Assembly (NCBI RefSeq): GCF_000015165.1
Contig: NC_009485.1
Coordinates: forward strand, 1,054,001 to 1,118,000
Length of the DNA: 64,000 nt
DNA from: Bradyrhizobium sp. BTAi1
GTDB lineage: Bacteria > Pseudomonadota > Alphaproteobacteria > Rhizobiales > Xanthobacteraceae
Direction: 5' to 3'
Part shown: one piece after another, positions 17,509 to 26,854 of the stretch
How positions within the stretch are numbered: position 1 is the first letter of the stretch
Layout: each line of letters starts with the position of its first letter
Position numbers and translations under genes: made by a program
The notes under the pieces: generated by a model
Databases searched by the model: none
What the model was told of the DNA's origin: nothing
The model's input: only the letters and a program-made list of their open reading frames with translations

Positions 17509-17721
17509 TCAGAACGCCGACGTCCAGATCCTCTCGACGGCAGAGACTGCGCTCAGCACCACTTCCATGGCGCCCCAGCCAAGCAGCCCCAGCCACAGCG
17601 TCATGGCCGTCAGGATGGTCAGGACAAGCACCGCGATAGAGATTTTCCGCCTCAATGCCAACGACGTCCCCTTTTGGCCGCGCGGCCCTTTGGTGTGATC
17701 TGCGGATTGGAAATCGCTCAT
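17509..17721 (-). CDS. Small single-helix membrane protein, unknown
   Basis: A 70-residue protein. A polar N-terminal part (MSDFQSADHTKGPRGQKG) is followed by a basic patch (LRRK) and one hydrophobic helix at about 31-58. The frame is open to 17880, but the internal ATG 17721 gives the compact small protein. It lies downstream of the ExoY-like transferase on the same strand, about 280 bp away. No family is recognised. Confidence 0.55.
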   Translation of the reverse strand: MSDFQSADHTKGPRGQKGTSLALRRKISIAVLVLTILTAMTLWLGLLGWGAMEVVLSAVSAVERIWTSAF

Positions 17722-18001
17722 CGGCTCATTCTTCGCGGCTCGTGCAGGGGTACGCGCAATGCGAGAAACGAGCAATGTTTTCAAAGAATTAACGTAAAGC
17801 GGTCGTGCCTTCCCGAACTCAGAACTGCACGATCTCCATGGGTGATCCAGAGCCCGTGCCGGATCGACATGTCGTTGCAATGATGTCGGGGAAGGGGCGG
17901 TTTGCCCGCCCGGGACAATTTAACAGGCCGTTGGCAGGCTGTTCTTCGTCGCAATCGCGGCGGGTGCCCTGCAAGCCTGTCGAGCCGGCTGAGCGCGCGG
18001 C

Positions 18002-18679
18002 TCAGCAAGCCCCATCGGTGGAAAGGAGAGCCGGGATCGTCACCACAATGATCTTGGCATCGAGGACCATCGACCAATTGTGCGCGTAATAGGCGTCGCA
18101 GGCGACCCGCTTTTCGTAGCTCGTGGTGCTGCGGCCGCTCACCTGCCACAGGCCGGTGATCCCAGGACGGCAGGACAGATAGGCGCCGACCGAGGTCGAG
18201 TAACGTTCGAGCTCTTCTTCGGTCACCGGCCGCGGTCCCACGATGCTCATTTCACCCCTGAGCACGTTGAACAATTGCGGCAGCTCGTCGAGGCTCGACT
18301 TGCGCAGGATGGCACCAATCGCCGTCACGCGCGGGTCGTTCTGCAGCTTGCGCGTGGCCGCCCATTCAGCGGCAGCAGCAGGATCGGACGCAAGAAGCGC
18401 CTGCAGACGCTCAGCGGCGTCCGGCACCATGGTCCGAAACTTCAAGCACTCGAACTTGCGTCCGTTGAATCCAACCCGCTTGTGACGGAAGAGCGCCGGG
18501 CCGGGTGACGACAACACGACGGCGACGTAGCAAATCACAAGCAGCGGCGCCAAAAGAATGATGCCGCCGAGCGCCAGGACAATATCGACAATACGTTTGG
18601 GCAGTACTCCGACGGGAGATAGAGAGCCTACGACTGCAGAATATCTTAAATCCGAACGCGTATCTGACAAACTGTTCAT
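18002..18679 (-). CDS. ExoY-type initiating sugar-phosphate transferase
   Basis: A 225-residue monotopic membrane enzyme transferring a sugar-1-phosphate to undecaprenyl phosphate, the first step of repeat-unit assembly. One hydrophobic helix (about 31-55) is followed by the bacterial sugar transferase signatures KRVGFNGRKFECLKFRTM, KSSLDELPQLFNVLRGEMS and VGPRP, ending with RPGITGLWQVSGR. It lacks the N-terminal four-helix and CoA-binding region of WcaJ, so it is the short ExoY/PglC-like form. The donor is probably UDP-galactose or UDP-glucose (inference). GGAG precedes the ATG. A second, long-form enzyme is at 56197. Confidence 0.92.
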   Translation of the reverse strand: MNSLSDTRSDLRYSAVVGSLSPVGVLPKRIVDIVLALGGIILLAPLLVICYVAVVLSSPGPALFRHKRVGFNGRKFECLKFRTMVPDAAERLQALLASDPAAAAEWAATRKLQNDPRVTAIGAILRKSSLDELPQLFNVLRGEMSIVGPRPVTEEELERYSTSVGAYLSCRPGITGLWQVSGRSTTSYEKRVACDAYYAHNWSMVLDAKIIVVTIPALLSTDGAC

Positions 18680-19488
18680 ATGGGTACTCCGAAAAACAAA
18701 ATATCGCAGGCCCTCGTTGAATAACTTTCGTTACTCTTCTTTTACGATTTTTTTATCAGATCGATCTGCGCTGCACAATTTGGCTGAACCATTATCGGGG
18801 GGCAACCTTCCGTTAAGCTAAAATGTTTAAGATAATGAATTTCTTAACGTAAGATGATTTGCTCCGCGTCGTTGAGCAAGCAGCTGCTGCAAAATCGGAA
18901 CCGCAGTGGTGTATGGGCAACACAGAACAACCCGCTCTCTCATCGCGACGCACGCACGCCGGTCTGCCGGCGACCTTATACCTTTGTCGTCCGAGCGATG
19001 AGAAAGGTTAAAATTTAACTATGTAGGTCGCGTGACCCGAAGCAGATCCCGAAAACCGGGACCGGCCCCGTAGATTCACGGGAGTTTTCAGCGCCGTCTG
19101 CAAAGCCGATCGAGATCGGCGCGATCCGGGCGAAGGGACGGGGAGGCGATCCGCGCTCTCGCTGACTGCAGCGGCGAGCGAGGTGCAACGAACGGCCGCG
19201 GTGTTCGATCACAGCAGTGGTCGTTCGAGTTAGTTGCGAGTCGCTCGCGTTCTCAGCTATTGATCTGGCGCCGTCAGGCTGGCCGGTCTGGTTTGAAGGG
19301 CAGGGAGTGTCGCTGGCGACGACAACCTTTGGTCCGCACGTTCAAGATTCAGCCTGACCCGGTTTGGTGCGGCATCCTTGCTGGGCCGCATGAGGACCGC
19401 GCCGCCTGCGCCAAGGGGGAGCGGATCTCCGCAGCTGCGCCCTGACGTTCGAATGGAGACCGCCGCGAGGACGGTGAGGCTTGGCCGC
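18680..19488. other. Long intergenic region upstream of the ExoY-like gene, AT-rich leader
   Basis: About 810 bp without a supportable gene. The first 190 bp (18680-18870) are strikingly AT-rich for this genome, with runs such as TTTTTTATCAGA and TTTAAGATAATGAATTTC, and read as a leftward promoter and leader for the initiating transferase. The remainder (18900-19488) is GC-rich with only short, Arg-rich frames. No terminator was recognised for the leftward gene ending outside it. Confidence 0.45.
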
Positions 19489-20208
19489 TCAGGAGCGACG
19501 AAGCGATTCGACCGCCTTCGCAAAGGACGTTTGCGCGCGCGAATCGAGCTGGTCGATGCGGGATTTCAGCAGCGCCTGAGCCTGGCTTGGCGCGCTCACA
19601 TAGGCCTTGGCAACCACATCGACAAAGCCCCGACGGACCAGCGTTCCGAACTCGTCGAGGATCTCCGCCTTCACCCCGTCAGGAGCCCGCGTGATCACCG
19701 GGGACGCAAGGATGGTGCGCCGTACCGCGATCCAGGCCTCGTTGGGACCGGTCTGGTAGGATTGCGCCAGCAGCGCGAACGCGCTGTCATCCAGATGGCC
19801 ATGGCCGAGTGCAAGTCCGAAGGCGACCAGCCAGGCAAATGAGTCGCGCGGTGCGCAGCTCAATGTCAGCCGGGTGCGCTCTTCCATCGCCGCCATGCGC
19901 TGGTCGAATTCCTTGACCGCTCCCGCGCGCAGCGCGGCGTCGAGCAGGGGGATTTCCAGCAGCAGCAAGGTGTGCTGCGCGTGGCTGTCGCAGGCGCTGA
20001 CAGGGTTCGCCTGTGCCAGCTGAAGCGCGCGGTTGGCTGCACCGGGCGTGAAGGTCTCGAAACGAAGCAGCCGTGCTTCGACCGCGACAAAGTCGTCGGA
20101 AATGGCCGAGTCCTTGGCCGAGAGACCACCCCAGGCCAATCCAGACAAGCCCGCCAGCAGAAACACGACGTTCAGGGCACCACGTGCGGACGCGCGCATC
20201 GAGACCAT
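19489..20208 (-). CDS. Exported helical protein in the tyrosine-kinase operon, unknown
   Basis: A 239-residue protein with an N-terminal signal or anchor (about 10-28, GALNVVFLLAGLSGLAWGG) and an otherwise alpha-helical, Ala/Leu-rich body suggesting TPR-like packing. ATG 20208 is chosen because AAGG lies just upstream and the gene then begins 8 bp after the ExoP-like kinase; the open frame continues to 20400 inside that gene. Cotranscription with the chain-length/kinase protein suggests a periplasmic partner in polymer synthesis, but I recognise no family. Confidence 0.75.
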   Translation of the reverse strand: MVSMRASARGALNVVFLLAGLSGLAWGGLSAKDSAISDDFVAVEARLLRFETFTPGAANRALQLAQANPVSACDSHAQHTLLLLEIPLLDAALRAGAVKEFDQRMAAMEERTRLTLSCAPRDSFAWLVAFGLALGHGHLDDSAFALLAQSYQTGPNEAWIAVRRTILASPVITRAPDGVKAEILDEFGTLVRRGFVDVVAKAYVSAPSQAQALLKSRIDQLDSRAQTSFAKAVESLRRS

Positions 20209-20216
20209 GACGGACC

Positions 20217-22487
20217 TTAGACCGTCTCGCTGGCCGGCTTTTCGTTCGTGTAGTAGTTGTAGTGCCGATCGGAATAGCCTTCGAACCGGCGCATGATGGC
20301 TTCGTTGGCCTTGTTCAGGACTGCGCCCAGCAGGCGCTCTGCGACGACGGAGGACGCTGCGGCGGCCTTCACGATGTCGTCCGATGGCGTGCTGCCCCAC
20401 TCGATGACCATGACGAAGGCATCGAGAAGATGGGCTGCCGCCTTGACGTCGACCACGGGCAGAATCGGCGGCAGATCGATCAGGACATAATCGTAATCGT
20501 TCCTGGCCGTCTTCAGCAGCTGCTTGAACTGGGGCGAGGTGAGAATGTCCGAGCTGTTCGACGGCTTGATCCGGGTCGAGGCCGGGATGAAGTCGAACTT
20601 GTTCGTCATGTCGCTGATGATCAGCTCGCGCAGCGTGGATTTGCCCGCAACCAGGTCGAGCAGGCCCGGTCCGTCCTCATATCCCAGCGTTGCCGTCATG
20701 GACGGATTGCGAAGGTCGCCGTCGATCAGCAGGGTCTTGGCGCCGCTCTTGGCGACGAACGCAGCAAATCCGGCCGCAACGGTGGTCTTGCCTTCGCCCG
20801 GCAATGCCGACACGATGCCGATGACCTTGCCGCCGGCAGGATTGAGGTCGATCGCGACCTTGATGTAGCGCAGCGCCTCGGCTGTTGCCGAATAGGGGGC
20901 CACTTCGCTGATCTGCCGGAACGCACCGGACTGCCGCGTGCCGCGCTTGGATCGCGACAGCTTCTTCTGGCTGAACGCCGGAAGAACCGCGAGGCAATTG
21001 GTCCGCAGCAGGCTTTCGACCTGGGCCCGCGTATAAATCTGCCGGTTCATCTGCTCGCGTGCCACCGCGGCCATCACGCCCAATCCGAGCCCGCACAGCA
21101 TCGCAAGCGCGATCGTGAGCGCGGCCTTCGGCGAGGAGGGCGTATTGGGCGTCGTGGCGAAGGTCACCAGCCGTGCCTCCGTCGACGGGAATGACTGCTG
21201 CTGCACCGATTGCGTGAAGCGCGACAGGAAGTTCTCATAGATGCCGCGATAGGTATTCGCGGCGGTCTCGAGCTCGCGAAGGCGGACTTGCGACTGCCGC
21301 GTCGAGGACGATTGCTGGAACACCTCCAGCATTCGCTTGTCGATGGCTTCTTCCTGGCTCTTGGCGATCTGAAGCTCGCTCTTGTAGCTCTCCGCGATGC
21401 GCGAGACCTCGTCCCAGATGGCGCGCTGCAGACCGGCCATCTCAGCACGCAGATTCCGGGCCGCCTGATGCTCCGAGCCGTAACGGGCGCTCCACTCCGC
21501 TTCCTTGTTCTTGTCGTCCAGGAATTGCTGGCGCAGCTTGGTGATGACCGGGCTGCTGAGCGCGTCGGTCACGACCGGATCCGGAATGTTGAAGCTTTCC
21601 TTGTTGGGGTCGGGACGCTGCTCCAGCACGCGTTCGATACGATCGAGCTTGGCCTTGGCCTGGCTGGTGTCGGCGCGCGCCTTGGCCAGCGCACCGCTCA
21701 GCTGATCCAGCTCGATGTCGCTGGCGAGCTTGCCGTCGACGCCGATGATGATGCTGTTCTTGGACTTGAAATCCTGGACCTCGCGGAACGCGTCGCTGGC
21801 CTGCTTCTTCAGCTCACCGATGCGCTGCTCGAGCCATACGCTCGCGCGATGGGTCGCCTCGAACTTGGCCTGGATCTGGTCTTCGATGTAGGCGTCTGCG
21901 AAGGCATTGGCGATTTTCGCCGCCTTGGCGGGATCGAGCGACGTATAGGCGATCTGCTCGATATAGCTGCGGCCCAGTCGCGTGATCCGCAGATTGGCCT
22001 TGACGGTGGCGATCGCGCGCTGCTGCAGCTCTTCCTTCGTCGGCTCGCTTGTCGGGCCGGACGGCAGACCCGCCAGACCGAACAGCCGCTGTTTCAGGCT
22101 TTCGCCGGCGCCGATGAATTCAGGATCGTCCGTCAGGCGAAGGTTGCGAATGACGGCCGAGACGACCTGCTCCGACTTGGTGGTCTCGATCTCGCTCTCG
22201 ACTGCGGCATCATCGATCGATCGGTTTTCCGTTTCCAGCGAGGATTGATTCCAGGTCACCCGCTTGGTGTCGATGATCATGTCCGCCTGGGCGGTGTAGC
22301 GCTTCGGCGCCACTGCGAGGTAGGCAACGCCCACACCGATCGCGAGCAAGGTGACGAGAAAGATCAGCCGCCATTGGCGGCTGAGAAAGTCCCGAATGTC
22401 GAGGAGCGATAGGGATCCAGAAGAGGAGGTGGTGCTGCTGCTGGCAAGAGTGTCTGAATAGCGCGAAAACGGCCCGACTACGTTCAT
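20217..22487 (-). CDS. ExoP-like fused Wzz chain-length/tyrosine autokinase
   Basis: A 756-residue inner-membrane protein combining both functions. Residues about 28-60 hold the first helix and the Wzz domain (AVAPKRYTAQADMIIDTK), followed by a long coiled-coil periplasmic region (about 190-430) and a second helix near 460-480. The BY-kinase domain has Walker A (LPGEGKTT, about 556-563), Walker A' (TLLIDGD) and a C-terminal tyrosine tail (GYSDRHYNYY). The fused form differs from the split Wzz/kinase pair at 855-3004, so the window has two independent length-control systems. It is the middle gene of a three-gene leftward operon. Confidence 0.95.
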   Translation of the reverse strand: MNVVGPFSRYSDTLASSSTTSSSGSLSLLDIRDFLSRQWRLIFLVTLLAIGVGVAYLAVAPKRYTAQADMIIDTKRVTWNQSSLETENRSIDDAAVESEIETTKSEQVVSAVIRNLRLTDDPEFIGAGESLKQRLFGLAGLPSGPTSEPTKEELQQRAIATVKANLRITRLGRSYIEQIAYTSLDPAKAAKIANAFADAYIEDQIQAKFEATHRASVWLEQRIGELKKQASDAFREVQDFKSKNSIIIGVDGKLASDIELDQLSGALAKARADTSQAKAKLDRIERVLEQRPDPNKESFNIPDPVVTDALSSPVITKLRQQFLDDKNKEAEWSARYGSEHQAARNLRAEMAGLQRAIWDEVSRIAESYKSELQIAKSQEEAIDKRMLEVFQQSSSTRQSQVRLRELETAANTYRGIYENFLSRFTQSVQQQSFPSTEARLVTFATTPNTPSSPKAALTIALAMLCGLGLGVMAAVAREQMNRQIYTRAQVESLLRTNCLAVLPAFSQKKLSRSKRGTRQSGAFRQISEVAPYSATAEALRYIKVAIDLNPAGGKVIGIVSALPGEGKTTVAAGFAAFVAKSGAKTLLIDGDLRNPSMTATLGYEDGPGLLDLVAGKSTLRELIISDMTNKFDFIPASTRIKPSNSSDILTSPQFKQLLKTARNDYDYVLIDLPPILPVVDVKAAAHLLDAFVMVIEWGSTPSDDIVKAAAASSVVAERLLGAVLNKANEAIMRRFEGYSDRHYNYYTNEKPASETV

Positions 22488-22525
22488 CTACAATCCTCGA
22501 CTGGCTCAGTCGCTGGTCTGGGATG

Positions 22526-23152
22526 TCAGCGCTTCGCGCTCACGGGAGATGCTGCAGTCGAGGAGGTCGAGTTCGTGCCGCTGATCGCGCGAATGATGGT
22601 ACCGACAGATGTGATCTGCGCGATCGCCGTGCTGCCTCCACCGCCCGGCTGGGTCGTGCGTCCGCGCGCAGTGCCGGGAGTGACGATCACGACGCTTCCC
22701 ACCGAAGCTGTCGCCGATGCAGCCGCCGCTTCGACCGCGGCGGTGGACAGGTCGCCGGCAACTGCAGCGAACGACGCCTGGAATGCACTGTCCTCGAAGC
22801 TCGCCACAGCCTGCTGGATCAGCAAGGCGGCTTCCTGGTCCACGTTGGAGCAGGCGATGGCACCTTGCGCCATGCCGGCGGCAATCGCGGAGCGGAAGCG
22901 CGGCGTCGTATCGCGCGCAATTTGAATGATGTCGGCGGCGAGCTTGGCGTCGGTGCCGACGAGATCTCTGACCAGGTTTTCGACCGTCCGCGTATCGGTG
23001 TCAGGCGCAACGATCGCCTTCGGATCTGCCTTGAACTGCGCGATCGCCTCGGGGGACAGCGGCGGATTGACGCAAGTCCCTGCCCAGGCCTGACCCGCAA
23101 GAAAAACGAGAGCGGGAGCGCAAAGCACTTTCAATAACCCATTGATAGCCAT
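22526..23152 (-). CDS. Secreted small protein leading the kinase operon, unknown
   Basis: A 208-residue exported protein: the signal peptide ends near residue 24 (GQAWA). A helical middle contains two Cys likely to pair, and the C-terminal third is Ser/Thr/Ala/Gly-rich and probably disordered. ATG 23152 follows GGAGAG; an in-frame start 5 codons upstream is possible. It precedes the ExoP-like kinase by 38 bp, so it is likely cotranscribed with it. No family recognised; a periplasmic EPS accessory role is an inference from the operon. Confidence 0.78.
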   Translation of the reverse strand: MAINGLLKVLCAPALVFLAGQAWAGTCVNPPLSPEAIAQFKADPKAIVAPDTDTRTVENLVRDLVGTDAKLAADIIQIARDTTPRFRSAIAAGMAQGAIACSNVDQEAALLIQQAVASFEDSAFQASFAAVAGDLSTAAVEAAAASATASVGSVVIVTPGTARGRTTQPGGGGSTAIAQITSVGTIIRAISGTNSTSSTAASPVSAKR

Positions 23153-23460
23153 GGATACGCTCTCCAACTACTTGTTTGCATTTGAAAAAAAGCTCGTTCC
23201 AATCTATAGCAGTCAGACCGGTAGATCAACCTGGATCGGCGGCTATGGTTGATTCCACCGGCAGGTCGGGAGGCTACGAGGAGACGGATCGATGACGCGG
23301 GGGCTCGCGACCGAGCCGATCTAGGTACTAATATACCAAAATTGCCGCCTGCTCGAAACGGATCCTTAGGGCTTACAAACCGTCCTGGCGATGCCACAGC
23401 CGCAAAATTAACCCGCTCCTGCAAGCTAGAGCAAGGCCTTCTGCCGCGACGAGTTGAACC
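23153..23460. other. Divergent intergenic region, kinase operon versus phosphatase
   Basis: These 308 bp separate the leftward kinase operon from the rightward phosphatase gene. The segment 23160-23215 is AT-rich (TTTGCATTTGAAAAAAAGC) and is the likely leftward promoter. A second AT-rich patch is at about 23322-23345. No gene is seen. Confidence 0.4.
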
Positions 23461-24240
23461 GTGCCGTATCCCCTTCCTGCTGCCGAGCAGCTCACCGTTC
23501 TCGGTCGACGTCCTCAGATCCCGCCAGGAATGAGGGTCTACGCCTTCGGCGACATTCACGGGCGGCTCGATCTGCTGGAGGCGCTGCTGGCGCAGGTCGA
23601 GCGCGACCTGGCTGTCCGGCCGGTCGAACGGCCGCTGTTCATCTTTCTCGGGGATTACATCGACCGCGGGCCGGCCTCCCGGAAGACCATCGACCGTCTG
23701 TCCCAGCTCAGCCGGTCGCAGGAATGCATCTTCCTGAAAGGAAACCATGAGGCCCTCGCCATCCGTGGTCTGACCGATCGGGCGGCGTTCGATCGCTGGA
23801 TGAGGCTGGGCGGCTTCGAGACCTTGGTCTCCTACGGCGTGACGCCGGGATTTCTCAGCGCCGGACCGTCTCGTCCGGTCCCCGAGATCCAGGCCACGTT
23901 CCATGCCGCACTCGCGACAGAGCACATGCAATTCTTTCGCAACCTGCAGACGAGTTTTGCCCTGGGCGACTTCTTCTTCGTTCATGCCGGTGTCCGGCCT
24001 GGGGTCGAGTTGTCGCAGCAGGCTGAGGAGGATCTGTTGTGGATCCGGAGCGAATTCCTGGACGCATCGAATGATTTCGGCAAGGTCGTCGTGCACGGCC
24101 ATACCCCGACAAAGGCGGTCGAGGTGACCACCAACCGCGTCAATATCGACACCGGCGCGTTTGCCACCGGTCGGCTGAGCTGCCTTGTGGTCGAGGGGGC
24201 GGCGCTCTCCGTGATCGATACGGTGACCTCAACCGCCTGA
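23461..24240 (+). CDS. PPP-family metallophosphoesterase (Ser/Thr/Tyr phosphatase-like)
   Basis: A 259-residue cytoplasmic protein carrying the complete PPP metal-binding signature: GDIHGR (30-35), GDYIDRG (64-70), GNHE (94-97), VHAGVRPG (174-181) and HGHT (212-215). This is the bacterial PrpA/lambda-phosphatase-like branch. Start is GTG 23461; no strong ribosome site is visible and an in-frame ATG 23530 (MRVYAFGD) is an alternative. Its position divergent from the tyrosine kinase operon suggests it could oppose kinase phosphorylation, whereas a low-molecular-weight tyrosine phosphatase is the usual partner. That role is inference. Confidence 0.88.
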   Translation: MPYPLPAAEQLTVLGRRPQIPPGMRVYAFGDIHGRLDLLEALLAQVERDLAVRPVERPLFIFLGDYIDRGPASRKTIDRLSQLSRSQECIFLKGNHEALAIRGLTDRAAFDRWMRLGGFETLVSYGVTPGFLSAGPSRPVPEIQATFHAALATEHMQFFRNLQTSFALGDFFFVHAGVRPGVELSQQAEEDLLWIRSEFLDASNDFGKVVVHGHTPTKAVEVTTNRVNIDTGAFATGRLSCLVVEGAALSVIDTVTSTA

Positions 24241-24255
24241 GGCGATGTCGCGGGG

Positions 24256-25398
24256 TCAGCCGGTCGTGCGCCGGTCCTGCCGTGGCGAGACGGTCGCCCG
24301 GGGCGCGAGACGCGCGCCGAGAAGCCCCTCAATATGGGCACGCATGTTCTGGAAAAACTGTTTGCGGCCGAATTGGGCCGCATGCGCCGCGATGATCGCG
24401 GGGTCGAGGGCAAGACCGTTCAGCCGCTCGACGGCCGAAATGATCGAGGCCACGGACTGCTCGGGGAAGAACACGCTGGAGAGACCGTCGGCCACGGTCT
24501 CCGTCGCGCCGCCGCGACCATAGGCGATCACCGGTCGACCGCTCGCCATTGCCTCGACCGGCACCATGCCGAAATCCTCCTCGCCGGGAAAGATCAACGC
24601 GCGACAGCGCGCATAATGGTCCTTCAGGACGGAGAAGGGTTGCGAGCCGAGCACCGTGATGGTCGGCCCCGCCAGGCGACGCACCTCCTGGAGCATTTCG
24701 CCGCCGCCGATCACAACGAGCTTGAGCTTCATCTCGTTGAAGGCGCGGATCGCGAGATCGGGACGCTTGTAGGCGACCAACTCTCCGGCCATGAGGTAGA
24801 AATCGCCGAGCTCAGCGGCCGGCAGCGGCGAAAACGCTTCGGTGTCGACAGGCGGATGAATGACGTGCGAGTCCGCCCCGTAATAGCGGCGGATTCGTCC
24901 GGCGACAGTCGTGGAGTTTGCGACGAAGCTGTCGACGCGCGCCGCCGACGAGACGTCCCACATCCGAAGATAGTGCGACAACGGTGGCATCAGCAGCCGC
25001 GTGAGGGCCCCCGCGCCGTCGCGATATTCGTGATACATGTTCCAGATATAGCGCATCGGCGTGTGGCAATAGCAGACGTGAAGCGCTCCCGGAGGAGGGA
25101 TGATGCCCTTCGCCGGTCCGGATTCGCTGCTGATGATCAGGTCGTATCCGCGCAGGTCGAGCTGCTCCAGCGCGAGCGGCATCAAGGGAAGATAGTTCTT
25201 GTACATGCGCGCGGCGCGCGGAAGCGAGTTGATGAAACTGGGCACGATCCGATGCGCTCGGATCTTCTCGGAAACCATGTCCGGCGCGTAGACGTGCGTG
25301 AAAATGTCGGCCTGCGGATACATGTCACACAGCGCCTCGATGACCTTCTCGCCACCGCGCATCCCGACGAGCCAATAATGGATGATCGCAACTCGCAT
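24256..25398 (-). CDS. Glycosyltransferase family 4 (mannosyltransferase-like)
   Basis: A 380-residue GT-B enzyme. The N-terminus (MRVAIIHYWLVGMRGGEKV) and the CYCHTPMRYIWNMYHEYR block (about 109-126) are typical of WbaZ/WcaI-like mannosyl- or galactosyltransferases. The donor-binding half has LMAGELVAYKRPDLAI and the EDFGMVPVEAMASGRPVIAYGRGG signature. No transmembrane helix. It should act on the lipid-linked EPS intermediate. It converges with the phosphatase gene and is divergent from the family 2 enzyme at 25765. Confidence 0.92.
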   Translation of the reverse strand: MRVAIIHYWLVGMRGGEKVIEALCDMYPQADIFTHVYAPDMVSEKIRAHRIVPSFINSLPRAARMYKNYLPLMPLALEQLDLRGYDLIISSESGPAKGIIPPPGALHVCYCHTPMRYIWNMYHEYRDGAGALTRLLMPPLSHYLRMWDVSSAARVDSFVANSTTVAGRIRRYYGADSHVIHPPVDTEAFSPLPAAELGDFYLMAGELVAYKRPDLAIRAFNEMKLKLVVIGGGEMLQEVRRLAGPTITVLGSQPFSVLKDHYARCRALIFPGEEDFGMVPVEAMASGRPVIAYGRGGATETVADGLSSVFFPEQSVASIISAVERLNGLALDPAIIAAHAAQFGRKQFFQNMRAHIEGLLGARLAPRATVSPRQDRRTTG

Positions 25399-25764
25399 CA
25401 GATATCCCTGATCATGAGTGAGAACCCACGGAAAGCGCGGCTTCTAGCACGGCACGGCGTGGGGCGGTCACGAAATTGCAGATGACATTAATGAGTCAGG
25501 CCGCATCAATGCGCCACGTTCGCGTCGCTCGCTCGGCGCGCCCGCTGCGAGGCCCAGATGAGCGTCCGAGAGGGACGCCTGCGGTAACCTTACCCAAGTG
25601 CCAACGCCCGAGCTCGCCTTGCCAGCACTCAACTGTCCGGATATCAACATCGATATCTGCTCGGCATCGGGCGGTCCCTGCGACAGGTGTTGCTCAGGCT
25701 GCGCGAATGCGATCTCCGATCGTTCCGCTCGAGCAGGGGACTTGAACTCTGACAGAGGCTTCGG
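25399..25764. other. Divergent intergenic region between two glycosyltransferase genes
   Basis: About 366 bp with no gene. GATATC-AACATC-GATATC (25640-25657) forms a short hairpin or operator. A sigma-54-like arrangement (GG at 25466-25467, GC at 25478-25479, TTGCA at -12) points right, but the -24 half matches poorly. Nothing else is recognised. Confidence 0.3.
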
Positions 25765-26748
25765 GTGAACTCGGCAACACGCGATGAGAATGCATCCGAT
25801 GCGTCCGTCTCGGCGGAGGGCCGGGGTCAGCGGCCATCTCGTTCGGAGCTGCCCGGTTCGCGACGACTTTCCATCGCTGTCGGCATCGCCACCGCAGGGC
25901 GACCCGCGATTGTCGGCCGCACCATCGCATTGCTGACCCAACAGACGCGTCTCCCCGACATGCTGATCGCGTGTCCGGCATCGCCGGCCGATCTTCCGTC
26001 GGACGCCATGCAGAGCCTGCCATTCGAATCGCATGTTCTCTCCGGCAAGCGCGGACTGACCGCGCAACGCAATCGGATCCTGGAGCGGAGCGGCGCCGCG
26101 GACATCATTGTCTTCTTCGACGATGATTTCTTTCCGCGGACCGACTACCTTGAGCAGCTCGAAGCCATCTTCCTGCAGCATCCGGATGTCGTCGCCGTCA
26201 CCGGCCGTCCAATCCGCGACGGCGCGAACGGTCCGGGAGTCGACGTCGATACGGCGCTCGAACTTCTCTCCCAGAGCCGGCCGAACGCGGCGCCTGCAGC
26301 GCTGTCGGAGACATTCGGGACCTATGGCTGCAATATGGCGTTTCGGATGCAGCCGATCCGCCTGCGCGCGCTCACCTTCGACGAGGCCCTGCCGCTCTAT
26401 GGCTGGCAGGAGGACATTGATTTCTCCAGGCAGCTTGCCGGCGATGGCCGCATCGTGGACGCCAGCGTTCTCTCCGGGGTTCATCTGGGGGCGAAAAGCG
26501 GGCGGACCTCAGGCGTTCGCGTCGGCTATTCCCAGATTGCCAATCCGCTCTATCTGATCCGCAAGGGCACGATGTCGATCGATTTCGCGGCTCCCCTGAT
26601 CTGGAGGAACGTGGCTGCCAACCTGGCCAAGAGTTTCTGGCCCGAGCCATGGGTTGACCGGAAAGGGCGCCTCAAGGGAAACTGCCTGGCGGTATGGGAT
26701 CTTCTGCGTGGCCGGATGTCACCCTTGCGCGTTCTCGAGCTCGAATAG
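25765..26748 (+). CDS. Glycosyltransferase family 2
   Basis: A 327-residue GT-A enzyme. After a polar 35-residue leader it has SIAVGIATAGRPAIVGRT and then the metal-binding FFDDDFFPR (about 114-122), with GWQEDIDFSRQL (about 213-224) as the catalytic-side motif. Start is GTG 25765 after AGAGG. It stands first in a rightward group with the polymerase-like protein at 26855 and the hydrolase at 28376. The sugar transferred cannot be read from sequence. Confidence 0.88.
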   Translation: MNSATRDENASDASVSAEGRGQRPSRSELPGSRRLSIAVGIATAGRPAIVGRTIALLTQQTRLPDMLIACPASPADLPSDAMQSLPFESHVLSGKRGLTAQRNRILERSGAADIIVFFDDDFFPRTDYLEQLEAIFLQHPDVVAVTGRPIRDGANGPGVDVDTALELLSQSRPNAAPAALSETFGTYGCNMAFRMQPIRLRALTFDEALPLYGWQEDIDFSRQLAGDGRIVDASVLSGVHLGAKSGRTSGVRVGYSQIANPLYLIRKGTMSIDFAAPLIWRNVAANLAKSFWPEPWVDRKGRLKGNCLAVWDLLRGRMSPLRVLELE

Positions 26749-26854
26749 GAACCTCGATGAAGCCCGCCGCAACGGCCGGTTGCGGCTCTCTCGGGAACGA
26801 GCGAGCCGATGATCATCGCGCAATGAGCCTGATGAGGCCCGTGGACGTGTCACG

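Noticed and set aside
19015..19212. 65-residue minus-strand frame ending in FGICFGSRDLHS
   Set aside because: This tail resembles a recurrent spurious translation in rhizobial genomes; no ribosome site supports a gene.
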